Source: DAOTWA01 sp963702935 (GTDB taxonomy: Bacteria > Chloroflexota > Anaerolineae > Anaerolineales > Anaerolineaceae). Taken from it: DNA of 64,000 nt. This document shows positions 52,482 to 60,942 of this stretch, one piece after another. The stretch's first letter is position 1, and the number at the start of each line of letters is the position of its first letter. The notes under the pieces were generated by a model. It made no database searches, had not been told where the DNA came from, and worked only from the letters and a program-made list of their open reading frames with translations. A program made the translations under genes and the position numbers. The stretch covers positions 3,906,001 through 3,970,000 of the forward strand of contig OY969772.1 in the NCBI GenBank assembly GCA_963702935.1, written 5' to 3'.

Positions 52482-53207
52482 ATGTCGCAGTTAATCCTGA
52501 AGCGCGTCGAGCCAATCCGGCTCTTCGAGCAGGCGGTGGAGCAAATTCGCGAGCTGATCACGAACGGAACCTGGACCACGGGTGAGAAATTGCCCTCCGA
52601 GCAGGAGCTGGCCCGGCAGTTCGACGTCAGCCGCTCCTCGGTGCGCGAGGCCCTGCGCGTCCTGGAGAGCGAGGGGTTCATCGAGGCGCGGCGTGGCTCC
52701 GGCACCTACGTGGCCAACGCCCCTCGCCCCAGGGGACGCAGCGAGCTGCTCCAATGGCTGACAGAGCGCGAAGAGACTCTGGAACAAGTCCTGCAGGTGC
52801 GCGAGAGCATCGAAGGCCTGACGGCTTCGCTGGCGGCTAGCGGCGCGCCGGATCAAGCCCTTGCCGAGATCCGCGCGGTCGTCGAGGAGCTGGCCGGCAA
52901 GGTGCAAGAGCAGGATCGCAACGGAGAGGCGTGCGCAGAGAGGCTGGCGAACCTGGATGCCGCCTTCCACCTGGCCATTAGCCGCGCGAGCGGGAACGAT
53001 TTTGCGCACGAGATCCTCGCGCACATGCTGCCGGCGTTCGATACCGGCAACCAGGCGATCCTTTCCCTGCTGCATCGGGCAGAGGCCATGCAGCAGGAGC
53101 ATCTCGAAATCCTGGCTGCCCTGGAAGCCCACGACCCGGTCGCGGCGGAACAGGCCATGCGCCGCCACATCCTCAAGGTGAAGACAGAGATCATGGCGAT
53201 CAAGTAG
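52482..53207 (+). CDS. GntR family regulator, FadR/FCD subfamily
   Basis: 241-residue regulator. The winged helix has WTTGEKLPSEQELARQFDVSRSSVREALRVLESEGFIEARRGSGTYV. The all-helical FCD domain has the metal and ligand residues in LDAAFHLAISRAS, an HMLPAF His and EHLEIL His. AllS/AllR-independent ureide clusters often use FCD regulators. Probably senses a ureide intermediate and binds the TTGTCTGAC sites at 52402 and 62397. GAGGAAG lies 8 nt before the ATG. Confidence 0.92.
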   Translation: MSQLILKRVEPIRLFEQAVEQIRELITNGTWTTGEKLPSEQELARQFDVSRSSVREALRVLESEGFIEARRGSGTYVANAPRPRGRSELLQWLTEREETLEQVLQVRESIEGLTASLAASGAPDQALAEIRAVVEELAGKVQEQDRNGEACAERLANLDAAFHLAISRASGNDFAHEILAHMLPAFDTGNQAILSLLHRAEAMQQEHLEILAALEAHDPVAAEQAMRRHILKVKTEIMAIK

Positions 53208-53274
53208 AAGTGTGTAACGAGAAAAACAGCTCGTACAGGGTATCTATACAGGTAGACAGGCAAAGGAGGACGGC

Positions 53275-54261
53275 ATGAAGAATCAGGTGTATCGAGACGC
53301 AGATGTAAGCCCGGATGCGCTCAAAGGCAAGGTCGTTGCGGTGCTGGGGTACGGCATCCAGGGCGCAGCCCAGGCCTTGTGTATGCGCGATAGCGGCTTG
53401 AACGTGATCGTGGGCGCAGGCCCACGCGATCAGCATCACAGTTGGGACAGGGCCGAGAAGGATGGCTTTCAGGTGCTGTCCATCGCCGAGGCCACCCGGC
53501 AAGCCGACGTCGTGCACGTGCTGTTGGCCGACCCGGCCCAGCCTGTGGTTTACCGCGAGTCCATCCATCAGAATTTAAAGCCCAAGGCCACACTGAGCTT
53601 CGCCCATGGTTTCAATATCCTGTACGGGGCCATCCAGCCGCCTGAAGACGTAAACGTGGTTTTGTTCGTTCCCAATGCCCCCGGCCACCTGGTGCGCGAG
53701 AAGTATTTGGAAGGTTCGGGAGTCTACGGTGCTGTAGCCGTGGAGCAGGACGTGACCGGAGACGCCTTGCAGGTGGTTTTAGGGCTGGCTAAGGCCGTGG
53801 GCAGCACTCGCGTGGGGGTGGTGGAGGTCGGTTTTGATTCGGAGACGGAAGGCGACAACTTCGAGGAGCAAGTGCTGTACGGCGGCACCATCGCGCTGAT
53901 GCGAGCCGTCTTCGAGGTCATGGTGGAGCACGGTTATCCCCCTCATTTCGCTTACGCAAAATCGATCCGCTCCCTGCGCTCGGTGGTGGACGTGATGGAC
54001 GAGATCGGCATCGAAGCCTATATCTCCGAGCGCAGCAGCCGCACCTGCGAGTTTGCCGTGCGCATGAGCGGGCCGCGCGCGATCAACCGGCCCGAGATCG
54101 AAAAGATCTTTGCCGAGACCGCCCAGGGCGATTTTGCCGCTCGCTGGATGGCCGAATGGCAAATCGGCATGGCTCACCTGCACCGCATGCGCCGTAGTGG
54201 GCGCAACTCGTTGATGGAAAAGGTCGGCAAGGAATGGCGCGAGCTGTTCAAGAAGGATTGA
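53275..54261 (+). CDS. Ketol-acid reductoisomerase-like (IlvC family) protein with altered metal site
   Basis: 328-residue relative of IlvC. N-terminal NAD(P) domain VVAVLGYGIQGAAQAL, SFAHGFNI and the first metal motif EGDNFEEQ (Asp194, Glu198, equivalent to the ETDLFGEQ pair) are kept. The second acidic helix AYFE..HE is replaced by AYAKSIRSLRSV, and the SNTAEYG motif by SERSSRTCEF. It is therefore unlikely to be a normal branched-chain biosynthesis enzyme. It lies between the FCD regulator and a carbamoyltransferase; an NAD(P)-linked step on a ureide hydroxy acid (such as ureidoglycolate to oxalurate) is one idea. GGAGG precedes the ATG. Confidence 0.85.
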   Translation: MKNQVYRDADVSPDALKGKVVAVLGYGIQGAAQALCMRDSGLNVIVGAGPRDQHHSWDRAEKDGFQVLSIAEATRQADVVHVLLADPAQPVVYRESIHQNLKPKATLSFAHGFNILYGAIQPPEDVNVVLFVPNAPGHLVREKYLEGSGVYGAVAVEQDVTGDALQVVLGLAKAVGSTRVGVVEVGFDSETEGDNFEEQVLYGGTIALMRAVFEVMVEHGYPPHFAYAKSIRSLRSVVDVMDEIGIEAYISERSSRTCEFAVRMSGPRAINRPEIEKIFAETAQGDFAARWMAEWQIGMAHLHRMRRSGRNSLMEKVGKEWRELFKKD

Positions 54262-54371
54262 AGCCGCAGGATCGAGCCACGAGCGGAAACAATCCCAGAC
54301 GTTTGTGAAACCTCTGGAGCAAATTCTCCGGGTTTATGAACGAGATTTATCTATTGACTAAGGAGCAAACA

Positions 54372-55427
54372 ATGATCACAGAAGGCTTGAAAGGTCGCGA
54401 TTTTATCACGCTGCGCGATTTCAGCAAGGCTGAAATCGACACGATGCTGGAGACGGCGTTGCAGCTCAAAGCGGACAACACGGTGCGCCGGCGCCACACC
54501 GACGTCCTGCCCGGACGCACCCTGTTCATGATGTTCTTCAACCCGTCGCTGCGCACCCGCAACAGCTTCGAGGCCGGCATCTTCCAGTTGGGCGGGCACG
54601 CCCACTTCTTGCAGCCCGAAGCCACCCGCCTGCCTACCCTGGAAGGCGAGGACGTGCCCTACGCTTCCGAGCGCATCGCCGACGTGGCGCGCGTGCTGTC
54701 GCGCATGGGGGACGCCATCGCCATCCGCATCCTGGGCGGAGCGGTCAACTGGGAATACGACAAGAGCTTGAAGATCATCCAGGAGTTCGCCAAATGGAGT
54801 GACAAGCCGGTCATCAACATGGAAGACAACAAGTACCATCCCTGCCAGGGCATGGCGGACGTGATGACCCTGCGTGAGCTGTACGGGCGAGACCTGAGCG
54901 GCAGGAAGCTGGCCGTCACGTGGACCTATTCTCCCTCCACCAAGAAGCCCATCGCTCCCCACCACGACTTCATGTACGCGGCCAGCTATTTCGGCGCCGA
55001 CATCGTGTTTGCCCACCCGCCGGAAATGCGCATCGACCCGGACATCGAAGCGGCCATCCAGGCGAACGTGGCCTTGAACGGCGGCTCTTACACCGTGACA
55101 GACAACATGGAAGACGCCTGCGCGGGAGCCGACGTGGTGTACGCCAAGAACTACGTGTGCCTGGATCTGTTGCCGCCCTGCACGAAAGAGGCGCAGACGG
55201 AGGAGATGGCCAAACTCTTCGGCAAGTACAAGGGCTGGATCGCGGACGAGAAGCGCATGAATCTGGCCAAGCCGGACGCGCGTTACATGCACTGTCTGCC
55301 GTGTGAGCGCGGCCACGAGGTGACGGACGCGGTGCTGGACGGCAAGTGGGGCAGCCCGACCACCTTCGATGAGGCTGAGAACCGCCTGCACGCGCAGAAA
55401 GGCGTGATGGCCTGCATCATCCCCTAG
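54372..55427 (+). CDS. Carbamoyltransferase, N-acetylornithine-carbamoyltransferase/YgeW-like
   Basis: 351-residue transcarbamoylase. FFNPSLRTRNSFEAGIFQLGGHA (Ser59-Arg63), PVINMEDNKYHPCQGMAD (His156-Gln159), VVYAKNYVCLDLLPP and MHCLPCERGHEVTDAVL resemble the knotted acetylornithine/YgeW branch more than ornithine carbamoyltransferase. Arginine genes are absent nearby, while YgeW is part of the E. coli ygeW-ygfK-ssnA purine cluster, so a ureide acceptor is likely. AAGGAG precedes ATG 54372, 6 nt away; an in-frame ATG at 54336 lacks an SD. Second transcarbamoylase of this island. Confidence 0.87.
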   Translation: MITEGLKGRDFITLRDFSKAEIDTMLETALQLKADNTVRRRHTDVLPGRTLFMMFFNPSLRTRNSFEAGIFQLGGHAHFLQPEATRLPTLEGEDVPYASERIADVARVLSRMGDAIAIRILGGAVNWEYDKSLKIIQEFAKWSDKPVINMEDNKYHPCQGMADVMTLRELYGRDLSGRKLAVTWTYSPSTKKPIAPHHDFMYAASYFGADIVFAHPPEMRIDPDIEAAIQANVALNGGSYTVTDNMEDACAGADVVYAKNYVCLDLLPPCTKEAQTEEMAKLFGKYKGWIADEKRMNLAKPDARYMHCLPCERGHEVTDAVLDGKWGSPTTFDEAENRLHAQKGVMACIIP

Positions 55428-55437
55428 GATGGATGGG

Positions 55438-55479
55438 TCTCCTGGGTGCGGTACTAGCGGTTACGCCGCGCCCAGGAGA
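55438..55479 (+). repeat. Stem-loop after the carbamoyltransferase gene
   Basis: TCTCCTGGG (55438-55446) and CCCAGGAGA (55471-55479) pair perfectly around a 24-nt loop that contains GCGG...CCGC. It begins 10 bp after the stop. No T-run follows, so termination is uncertain; it separates the ureide genes from the fix/etf operon. Confidence 0.45.
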
Positions 55480-55554
55480 CGGGGAAAAGGTTAATCGACG
55501 CTGCGATAGACGGCTGGGTTTATAGCTGAGGATTTTCTTAGAAGGTAAAGCGCG

Positions 55555-56841
55555 ATGGAAAAGTTTGACGCAATCATCATCGGAGCGGGTCCGGCGGGCG
55601 CTACGGCGGGGACGTTGCTGGCGCGGGCGGGGCTAAACGTGGTGCTCATCGAGCGCGGCCAGGCGCCGGGGAACAAGAACGTATCCGGCGGGCTAATCTA
55701 TACCCGGCCGGTCGGCGAGATCTTCCCTGAATTCTGGAAGAGCGCGCCGGTGGAGCGGGCCATCACCGGCCACCAGATCGTGATGCTGGGTGAAGGCTCC
55801 TCAGTCGCCATGGAATATCGCAACCCGGCCGCCGCCGAAGCGCCCTACAACGCTTTTAGCGTGCTGCGCGCGCGGTTCGATCCCTGGATGGCGAAACAGG
55901 CCGAGGACGCCGGCGCGGCTTTGATCAGCGGGGTGACGGTGGATGCAATAAAAGTCGAAGATGGGCGCGTGGTTGGCATCCAGGCCGGACCGGACGAATT
56001 ACGGGCGGACGTGGTGGTAGTGGCCGAAGGCACCCGCTCGCTATTGCTGAAGCAAGCCGGACTCCGGGAAGATTTCCAGCCCCACGACGTTTCCCTGGGG
56101 ATCAAGGAAGTCATCGCTCTGCCGGAAACCATTCTGAGAGAACGCTTCCAGTGTGGAGCGGAGACCGGCACGGCTTACACGATGGTGGGGAGCACGTGCG
56201 GCATCCAGGGAGGCGGCTTTCTGTATACCAACAAAGCCTCGCTTTCGTTAGGAGTGGTGGTCAAGATCGACGCGCTTTATCAGAAGAAGCTTCAGCCCCA
56301 CCAGGTGTTGGATGCCTTCAAAGCCCACCCGCTGGTGTCTCGATTGATCGAAGGCGGGGAGGTGGTCGAATATTCCGCCCAGACGGTGCATCGAGGCGGC
56401 TTTCACCTGGCTTCCAAGCTGTACGGGAACGGGTACGTGGTCGCCGGCAGCGCTGCCCGGCTGGTGCTCAACAACGTGGTGACGTTGAGGGGCATGGATT
56501 TTGCGATCGTTTCCGCGGCGGCAGCCGCCAAAGCCATCCTGGCCGCCCGGGAAAAGGGCGCTTACACGTCCGCCGAGCTCTCCGCTTACGAGGCCAACTT
56601 GAAGCAAACCTCCATCTACGCGGACTGGCGCACGTTCAAAGACGCCTATCCGCTGTTGGAAAATGAACGCTTGTTTGAGCTATATCCGGATCTGGCCTGC
56701 CAGGTGATGGAAGAGCTCTTCAGCCCGACGGCGCAGCCCGGCTTGAAGGGGTTGGGAGCTTTGCGGAAAGGGATGCGCGGCAAAGTATCCCTGCTGAGGC
56801 TATTGAAGGACCTCAATCAGGTGGCGCGAGGGATCGTGTGA
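55555..56841 (+). CDS. fixC: ETF-quinone oxidoreductase-type flavoprotein, FixC
   Basis: 428-residue FAD protein passing electrons from ETF to quinone at the membrane. FAD fingerprint IIIGAGPAGATAG (residues 8-18), NVSGGLIY, DVVVVAEGTRS and YVVAGSAARL. FixC works with the FixX ferredoxin, whose ATG overlaps the end of this gene (TGATG), and with the EtfBA pair downstream. Here the set is followed by a DAO-type oxidase instead of nif genes, so it probably serves catabolic oxidation rather than nitrogen fixation. Confidence 0.92.
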   Translation: MEKFDAIIIGAGPAGATAGTLLARAGLNVVLIERGQAPGNKNVSGGLIYTRPVGEIFPEFWKSAPVERAITGHQIVMLGEGSSVAMEYRNPAAAEAPYNAFSVLRARFDPWMAKQAEDAGAALISGVTVDAIKVEDGRVVGIQAGPDELRADVVVVAEGTRSLLLKQAGLREDFQPHDVSLGIKEVIALPETILRERFQCGAETGTAYTMVGSTCGIQGGGFLYTNKASLSLGVVVKIDALYQKKLQPHQVLDAFKAHPLVSRLIEGGEVVEYSAQTVHRGGFHLASKLYGNGYVVAGSAARLVLNNVVTLRGMDFAIVSAAAAAKAILAAREKGAYTSAELSAYEANLKQTSIYADWRTFKDAYPLLENERLFELYPDLACQVMEELFSPTAQPGLKGLGALRKGMRGKVSLLRLLKDLNQVARGIV

Positions 56842-57137
56842 TGAGCCTGGAAAAGATGAGCCTGGATGCCCGCCTTGGGCTGGATAAATATTTTATCGAT
56901 GAGGAACAGAGCCACATTCAAGTCGACGCGGAACGCTGCCGGGTCTGCAATTTAAAACCCTGCCTGACCGTTTGCCCGGCGCAAGTCTACCGGTGGGTCG
57001 ATGAGCATGTGGCCATCCGTTACGAGAACTGCCTGGAATGCGGTACGTGCCAGATCGCCTGCGAGCAGGGAGGCGAAGGGGGAATTACCTGGCGCAACCC
57101 GCAGGGTGGCTTTGGGATTTCATTTCGCTACGGATAG
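56841..57137 (+). CDS. fixX: Ferredoxin-like protein FixX
   Basis: 98-residue ferredoxin. Cysteines Cys33, Cys36, Cys41, Cys45 (CRVCNLKPCLTVCP) and Cys64, Cys67, Cys70, Cys74 (CLECGTCQIAC) are typical of FixX, which binds a 4Fe-4S cluster and pairs with FixC. The ATG at 56841 is preferred to GTG 56838 because GAGGG lies 7 nt upstream. 21 bp before fixA. Confidence 0.93.
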   Translation: MSLEKMSLDARLGLDKYFIDEEQSHIQVDAERCRVCNLKPCLTVCPAQVYRWVDEHVAIRYENCLECGTCQIACEQGGEGGITWRNPQGGFGISFRYG

Positions 57138-57158
57138 CACCGTAGGAGGAGTTGGTTC

Positions 57159-57953
57159 GTGAGAATTCTGGCTTTGATCAAATACTCTTTAGACGTAGCC
57201 GAAATCAAAGTGGAGCCGGCCACGCGCCAGTTGCGCGCGGAAAGCGCCCCGGCTAAAGTCGGCAATATCGATAAAAACGCGGTAGAGCTGGCCGTCCGCC
57301 TTAAAACGGGAGCCGAGGACGTGGCCCAGGGATTGTGCCTGGGGCCGGCGGCGGCCCGCGAGAGCTTCCGCGAGGTACTGGCGATGGGATTGGACGAAGT
57401 CTTTCTCGTGGAAGACCCCTTCGCGGGCCAGGCGGACGCGGCAGCGGCGGTGCAGATACTGGAGGCGGCCATTCGCAAGCTGGGAGCCTTCGATCTGATC
57501 CTGTGCGGTTTTGGCAGCGACGATGGCTACACCTCCCAGGTGGGGCCGCGCCTGGCCGAGCGCCTGGATCTCCCCCTGGTTGCTTACGCGCGGGAAATCC
57601 GCATCGAGGAAGGCAAGCTGATCGTGGAGCGCGATCTGGACGAGAAGCTTCAGGTGGTGGCTACCCCCTTGCCGGCGCTGGTCAGCGTCGCCGAGGAAGC
57701 TTTTCCTCCTCGCCGCACCACGCTGATGGACGCTCTCAAGGCGAAGAAAAAGCCGGTGAGCCTCTGGTCGGTGGACGAACAGCTCGGTATTTTGGCAGGG
57801 GAGATGGAACAATTCTCCGAGCTGGAGACTGTCACCCAGGAGGGAATCGTGGTGCAGCGCAAGCAGCAGACGCTGCGCGGGACAGACCTGGCGGAAGTCG
57901 CCGACCGGCTGATTGACGCTTTATTAGATGAAAACGTTTTGAAAGAAGGCTGA
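57159..57953 (+). CDS. fixA: Electron transfer flavoprotein beta subunit (FixA/EtfB)
   Basis: 264-residue small ETF subunit that binds AMP or an extra FAD and docks partner dehydrogenases. Landmarks: MRILALIKY start, DKNAVELAVRLK, DLILCGFGSDDGYTSQVGPRLAERLDLP (conserved dGxxQVGP region) and LDEKLQVVATPLPALVSV. Uses a GTG start with AGGAGGAG upstream. Followed 2 bp later by the alpha-subunit gene. Confidence 0.93.
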   Translation: MRILALIKYSLDVAEIKVEPATRQLRAESAPAKVGNIDKNAVELAVRLKTGAEDVAQGLCLGPAAARESFREVLAMGLDEVFLVEDPFAGQADAAAAVQILEAAIRKLGAFDLILCGFGSDDGYTSQVGPRLAERLDLPLVAYAREIRIEEGKLIVERDLDEKLQVVATPLPALVSVAEEAFPPRRTTLMDALKAKKKPVSLWSVDEQLGILAGEMEQFSELETVTQEGIVVQRKQQTLRGTDLAEVADRLIDALLDENVLKEG

Positions 57954-57955
57954 GC

Positions 57956-58936
57956 ATGGCGACGCAAACGGGCGAAATTCTGGTATTGAGCGAAAACCCG
58001 ACCCTGCTGCGCGAGCTGGCAGGGAAAGCGCGCCGCATAGCAGATGACATGGGGTGGGGAGTGGCGGCCTTAGCGCTGCGAAGCGAGCCTGGGGAAGCGG
58101 ATGAAGCCCTGGCTTCGGCCGGCATCGACGCGGTCTACGAGATCGTGGACCCGCGCTTGAGCGAGTTTCACGCGGACCTGTACAGCGATGCGCTGGCGGG
58201 AGCGATTGGCGCGATCCAGCCCAGAGTGGTCCTGGTTGGCGCAACTAAACAGGGCCTGGAAATTGCCCCGCGGGTCGCCGAAAGAGTCCAGGCGGGCTAC
58301 GCAGCCTGGGCGTTGGATTTTAGCGTGGAGCCATCTAGCGGCCAGACGACGGCGAAGTGCATGATTTATAGCGGGATCGGAACGGCGGTCTATCGCTTCA
58401 AGAAACCGATCGCCATTCTGAGCGTGGCCCCGGGGAGCTTCGAGCCGGTCGAAGGCGGGCAGAGAGCACTTCAAGTGATTCCCCTGCAAGTCGCCTGGCG
58501 AGCGCCCCGGCTGGAAATGCTGGGGTACCGGGAGAAATCCGGCGGCAGCTCGCGCTGGGAAGAAGCCCAGGCCATCGTGGACGTGGGCCAGGGCGTGAAG
58601 CAAAAAGAAGACCTGGCCCTGGTAGACGAGCTGGCTCAATTGCTGGGTGGGCAGATGGCCTGCTCGCGGCCGGTGGCGGCGGACCGGGATTGGTTCCCGG
58701 AGTGGTTGGGGCTTTCGGGGAAAAAGGTCAAGCCCAAGCTGTGCGTGACCATCGGCGTTTCCGGGGCCATCCAGCACGTGGTCGGCATCCGCGATTCACG
58801 CGTGGTGGTGGCGATCAACGTGGACGAAAATGCCGGTATTTTTCTCCAGGCGGATTACGGCGTGGTGGCCGACCTGTACGAATTCCTGCCTCGCCTGGTG
58901 GAAAGAATGAAAGCCAGGCACATCCACCTGGCTTGA
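57956..58936 (+). CDS. fixB: Electron transfer flavoprotein alpha subunit (FixB/EtfA)
   Basis: 326-residue large ETF subunit. The C-terminal FAD-binding region shows KPKLCVTIGVSGAIQHVVGIRDS (family VALGISGAIQH) and NVDENAGIFLQADYGVVADLYEFLP (family NxDxxApIF..aDygvvgD). Accepts electrons from a dehydrogenase, most likely the DAO-family flavoprotein encoded 36 bp downstream, and passes them to FixC. Confidence 0.94.
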   Translation: MATQTGEILVLSENPTLLRELAGKARRIADDMGWGVAALALRSEPGEADEALASAGIDAVYEIVDPRLSEFHADLYSDALAGAIGAIQPRVVLVGATKQGLEIAPRVAERVQAGYAAWALDFSVEPSSGQTTAKCMIYSGIGTAVYRFKKPIAILSVAPGSFEPVEGGQRALQVIPLQVAWRAPRLEMLGYREKSGGSSRWEEAQAIVDVGQGVKQKEDLALVDELAQLLGGQMACSRPVAADRDWFPEWLGLSGKKVKPKLCVTIGVSGAIQHVVGIRDSRVVVAINVDENAGIFLQADYGVVADLYEFLPRLVERMKARHIHLA

Positions 58937-58972
58937 AATCGAGGATTAAAGAAGGGAAAAGGAGAATCGACT

Positions 58973-60130
58973 ATGAAGAAACGCATCGGCGTGATTGGTG
59001 GAGGCGTGATCGGCGTCTCGACGGCCTATTTCCTCAGTAAATATGCGGATGCAGAGGTGACGGTGTTCGAGAAGAGCACCATTGGGTCGGGGACCACGGC
59101 TAAATCGGCCGGCACGCACTGCCTGATCGACAACTCGGTCGCACACGAGTTTTGGTCCGTGCGGCTGTTCGGCTTTGATTTTTACACCGGCCTGGAGAAG
59201 GCCCATCCCGGCTCGGCCGGTTTCGAAAAGACCGGCACGCTGGTGGTAGCGCCGCATAAACAGTACGAGATGTACGTGCTGCAAGCCATCGACCTGGCGC
59301 TCGCCTCGGGATATCAGGCAGAGTATTGGCGCGACCCGGAGAAGATCCACCAGATCGTCCCTGACCTGAACCTGGATGGAATCCTGGGAGCCGGATACTG
59401 CCCGGACGACGGTTTCTTCGACGCGACCATGATCTCCAACACCCTGGCGCGCCTGGCGCGCGAGCAGGGGGCGCAGGTGCTGACCGGGACGAAAGTGGAA
59501 GACATCTGCACGGCGGGCGGTAAAGTGAGCGGACTGGAAACCAGCAAGGGCCATTTCGACCTGGACGTGGTGGTGGACGCGTCAGGGCCGTGGACGCGTT
59601 TTACCAGCCGGAAGGTGGGGATCGAGCTGCCCATCTGGCACACGAAGGCGGAGGTTTTCATCCTGGAACCCACCGAAAAGCTGGGGTATCCCTTCCCGAT
59701 CCTCAAGTATCCGCGCTTCTACGCGCGCAAGGATAAGGAAAATATCTTCATCTGCAAGGCGCACCTGACGATGGACCTGAACGACCCGATGCACGCCGGC
59801 ATCTGGGATCCGGATCAGCTTCCCATGACCGGTGGAACGGACGCTTATTTCTGGGATTTCTTGACCGAACAACTGATGGAAAACTATCCACGCCTGCTCG
59901 AATCTTCGGTAGTGAACGATTGGGTCGGCTACCGCGCCGAGCCTCCGGATTTCTTGCCCATCCTGGGGGAGACTCCCGTAGAAGGATATATGCTGGCGGT
60001 AGGCGCCGGAGGCAACGGCGTCATCGAAGCCCCCACGATTGGCCGGGACATGGCGAAATTCATCATGACCGGTGAAAAATCCTGGTATTTGGAACGCCTG
60101 CCTTTTTCCCGATTCGATAAAAAGGCCTGA
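58973..60130 (+). CDS. FAD-dependent amine oxidase/dehydrogenase, DAO (sarcosine/glycine oxidase) family
   Basis: 385-residue flavoprotein. The FAD motif is RIGVIGGGVIGVSTAYFLSKY; FEKSTIGSGTTAKSAGTHCL is the covalent/non-covalent FAD loop of sarcosine-oxidase relatives; DVVVDASGPW and RAEPPDFLPILGETPVEGYMLAVGAGGNGVIEAPTIGRDMA close the fold. Expected to oxidise a secondary amine or amino acid, with electrons going to the ETF encoded upstream rather than to oxygen. Sarcosine would fit with creatinine breakdown (38341), but this is inference. AAAGGAGA precedes the ATG. Confidence 0.9.
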   Translation: MKKRIGVIGGGVIGVSTAYFLSKYADAEVTVFEKSTIGSGTTAKSAGTHCLIDNSVAHEFWSVRLFGFDFYTGLEKAHPGSAGFEKTGTLVVAPHKQYEMYVLQAIDLALASGYQAEYWRDPEKIHQIVPDLNLDGILGAGYCPDDGFFDATMISNTLARLAREQGAQVLTGTKVEDICTAGGKVSGLETSKGHFDLDVVVDASGPWTRFTSRKVGIELPIWHTKAEVFILEPTEKLGYPFPILKYPRFYARKDKENIFICKAHLTMDLNDPMHAGIWDPDQLPMTGGTDAYFWDFLTEQLMENYPRLLESSVVNDWVGYRAEPPDFLPILGETPVEGYMLAVGAGGNGVIEAPTIGRDMAKFIMTGEKSWYLERLPFSRFDKKA

Positions 60131-60162
60131 GGCTTCTTTTACCTCGTTGCCCCCCTCCCAAA

Positions 60163-60200
60163 CCTTCCCCAAAATTGAAATAATCCAATTTTGGGGAAGG
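60163..60200. terminator. Bidirectional stem-loop between convergent genes
   Basis: Perfect 15-bp inverted repeat CCTTCCCCAAAATTG (60163-60177) / CAATTTTGGGGAAGG (60186-60200), 8-nt loop. It lies between the end of the DAO gene and the end of the minus-strand lipoprotein gene and probably ends both transcripts, although long T-runs are lacking. Confidence 0.55.
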
Positions 60201-60223
60201 CGTCAGATCGGGGCTGTTTCTAG

Positions 60224-60805
60224 TTAAGGCTGAGGCTCAATCGGGTACCAGATATTCGATAGATATCCCGCCGCGTCCACCTGGCCGGTCTGCTCGAGCA
60301 CCTCGGCAGCGCCTTTGACGCAGTGCCAACTGTAGATGGTGGCGTGCCCGGTAACGCTCATGGGGATAAAGTCTGAGTCCTGGTTCTGCGCGCAGTAATC
60401 CGTCATAGCCTGGGTGGGTGTCTTCACCGTATCGGCCTTGAAATCGCACGGCAGATTGGCGCCAACGTTGCAGGCGTACACCTTGCCGTCCATGCAGCGC
60501 CAGGACGTGGTCTTATTCAGGACATCGGCCGGCTCGCTGCTGCCGGTCAGCCCCGCCGCTTTCAGGTATCCCTGCACGATTTGATCGGTGATCTTGGGGC
60601 CGGTATAACGCGCATCCGGTACGTCGACCGTTCCGGCTGCGGCGCAGTACGAAAATGGGTCGGTAAAGGTCTGCGTGGTTGGCGTTCCCATGGCGGCCGG
60701 AGTAGGCGACGCGACGGTCGCGGCGCCGGCCGGCGTGGAGCAGGCCGTTACCGCCACCATCAGAGCGAGCAGAACCAATAATAAGCTACCAGAAATTTTT
60801 CTCAC
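60224..60805 (-). CDS. Putative lipoprotein of unknown function
   Basis: 193-residue exported protein. The signal starts VRKISGSLLLVLLALMVAV and ends in a lipobox (TAC, then STPAG), followed by a Thr/Pro/Ala linker. The mature part has six to seven cysteines in spaced pairs (FSYCAAAG, SWRCMDGKVYACNVG, DYCAQNQ, YSWHCVKG) and two copies of a W-x-C unit (TSWRCMDG, YSWHCVKG), suggesting a disulfide-rich duplicated domain. GTG at 60805 is chosen because AGGAGG is 7 nt upstream; a longer frame to 60859 runs through the hairpin. I do not recognise the family. Confidence 0.75.
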   Translation of the reverse strand: MRKISGSLLLVLLALMVAVTACSTPAGAATVASPTPAAMGTPTTQTFTDPFSYCAAAGTVDVPDARYTGPKITDQIVQGYLKAAGLTGSSEPADVLNKTTSWRCMDGKVYACNVGANLPCDFKADTVKTPTQAMTDYCAQNQDSDFIPMSVTGHATIYSWHCVKGAAEVLEQTGQVDAAGYLSNIWYPIEPQP

Positions 60806-60829
60806 TGTGCAACCTCCTGTGATGAATTC

Positions 60830-60860
60830 CGTGGCATCCCCAGCGTCTGGGGATGCCACG
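60830..60860. repeat. Perfect 14-bp stem-loop in front of the lipoprotein gene
   Basis: CGTGGCATCCCCAG (60830-60843), loop CGT, CTGGGGATGCCACG (60847-60860), 25 bp upstream of the GTG start. On the + strand it is followed by CTTTATTATATT. It could be the terminator for a transcript on the + strand, or a 5' leader stem of the lipoprotein mRNA. No + strand gene ends here, so a leader role is favoured. Confidence 0.5.
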
Positions 60861-60942
60861 CTTTATTATATTCCGGCTTGCAAATGTGGAAGGGTGAAAC
60901 CGTCCATTGCAGGTATTCAGAATCGCCCGACGGCAGCCCGGG

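Noticed and set aside
54337..54374. TTGACT near 54354 considered as a -35 for the carbamoyltransferase gene
   Set aside because: No suitable -10 within 16-18 bp before the start; it runs into the Shine-Dalgarno sequence.
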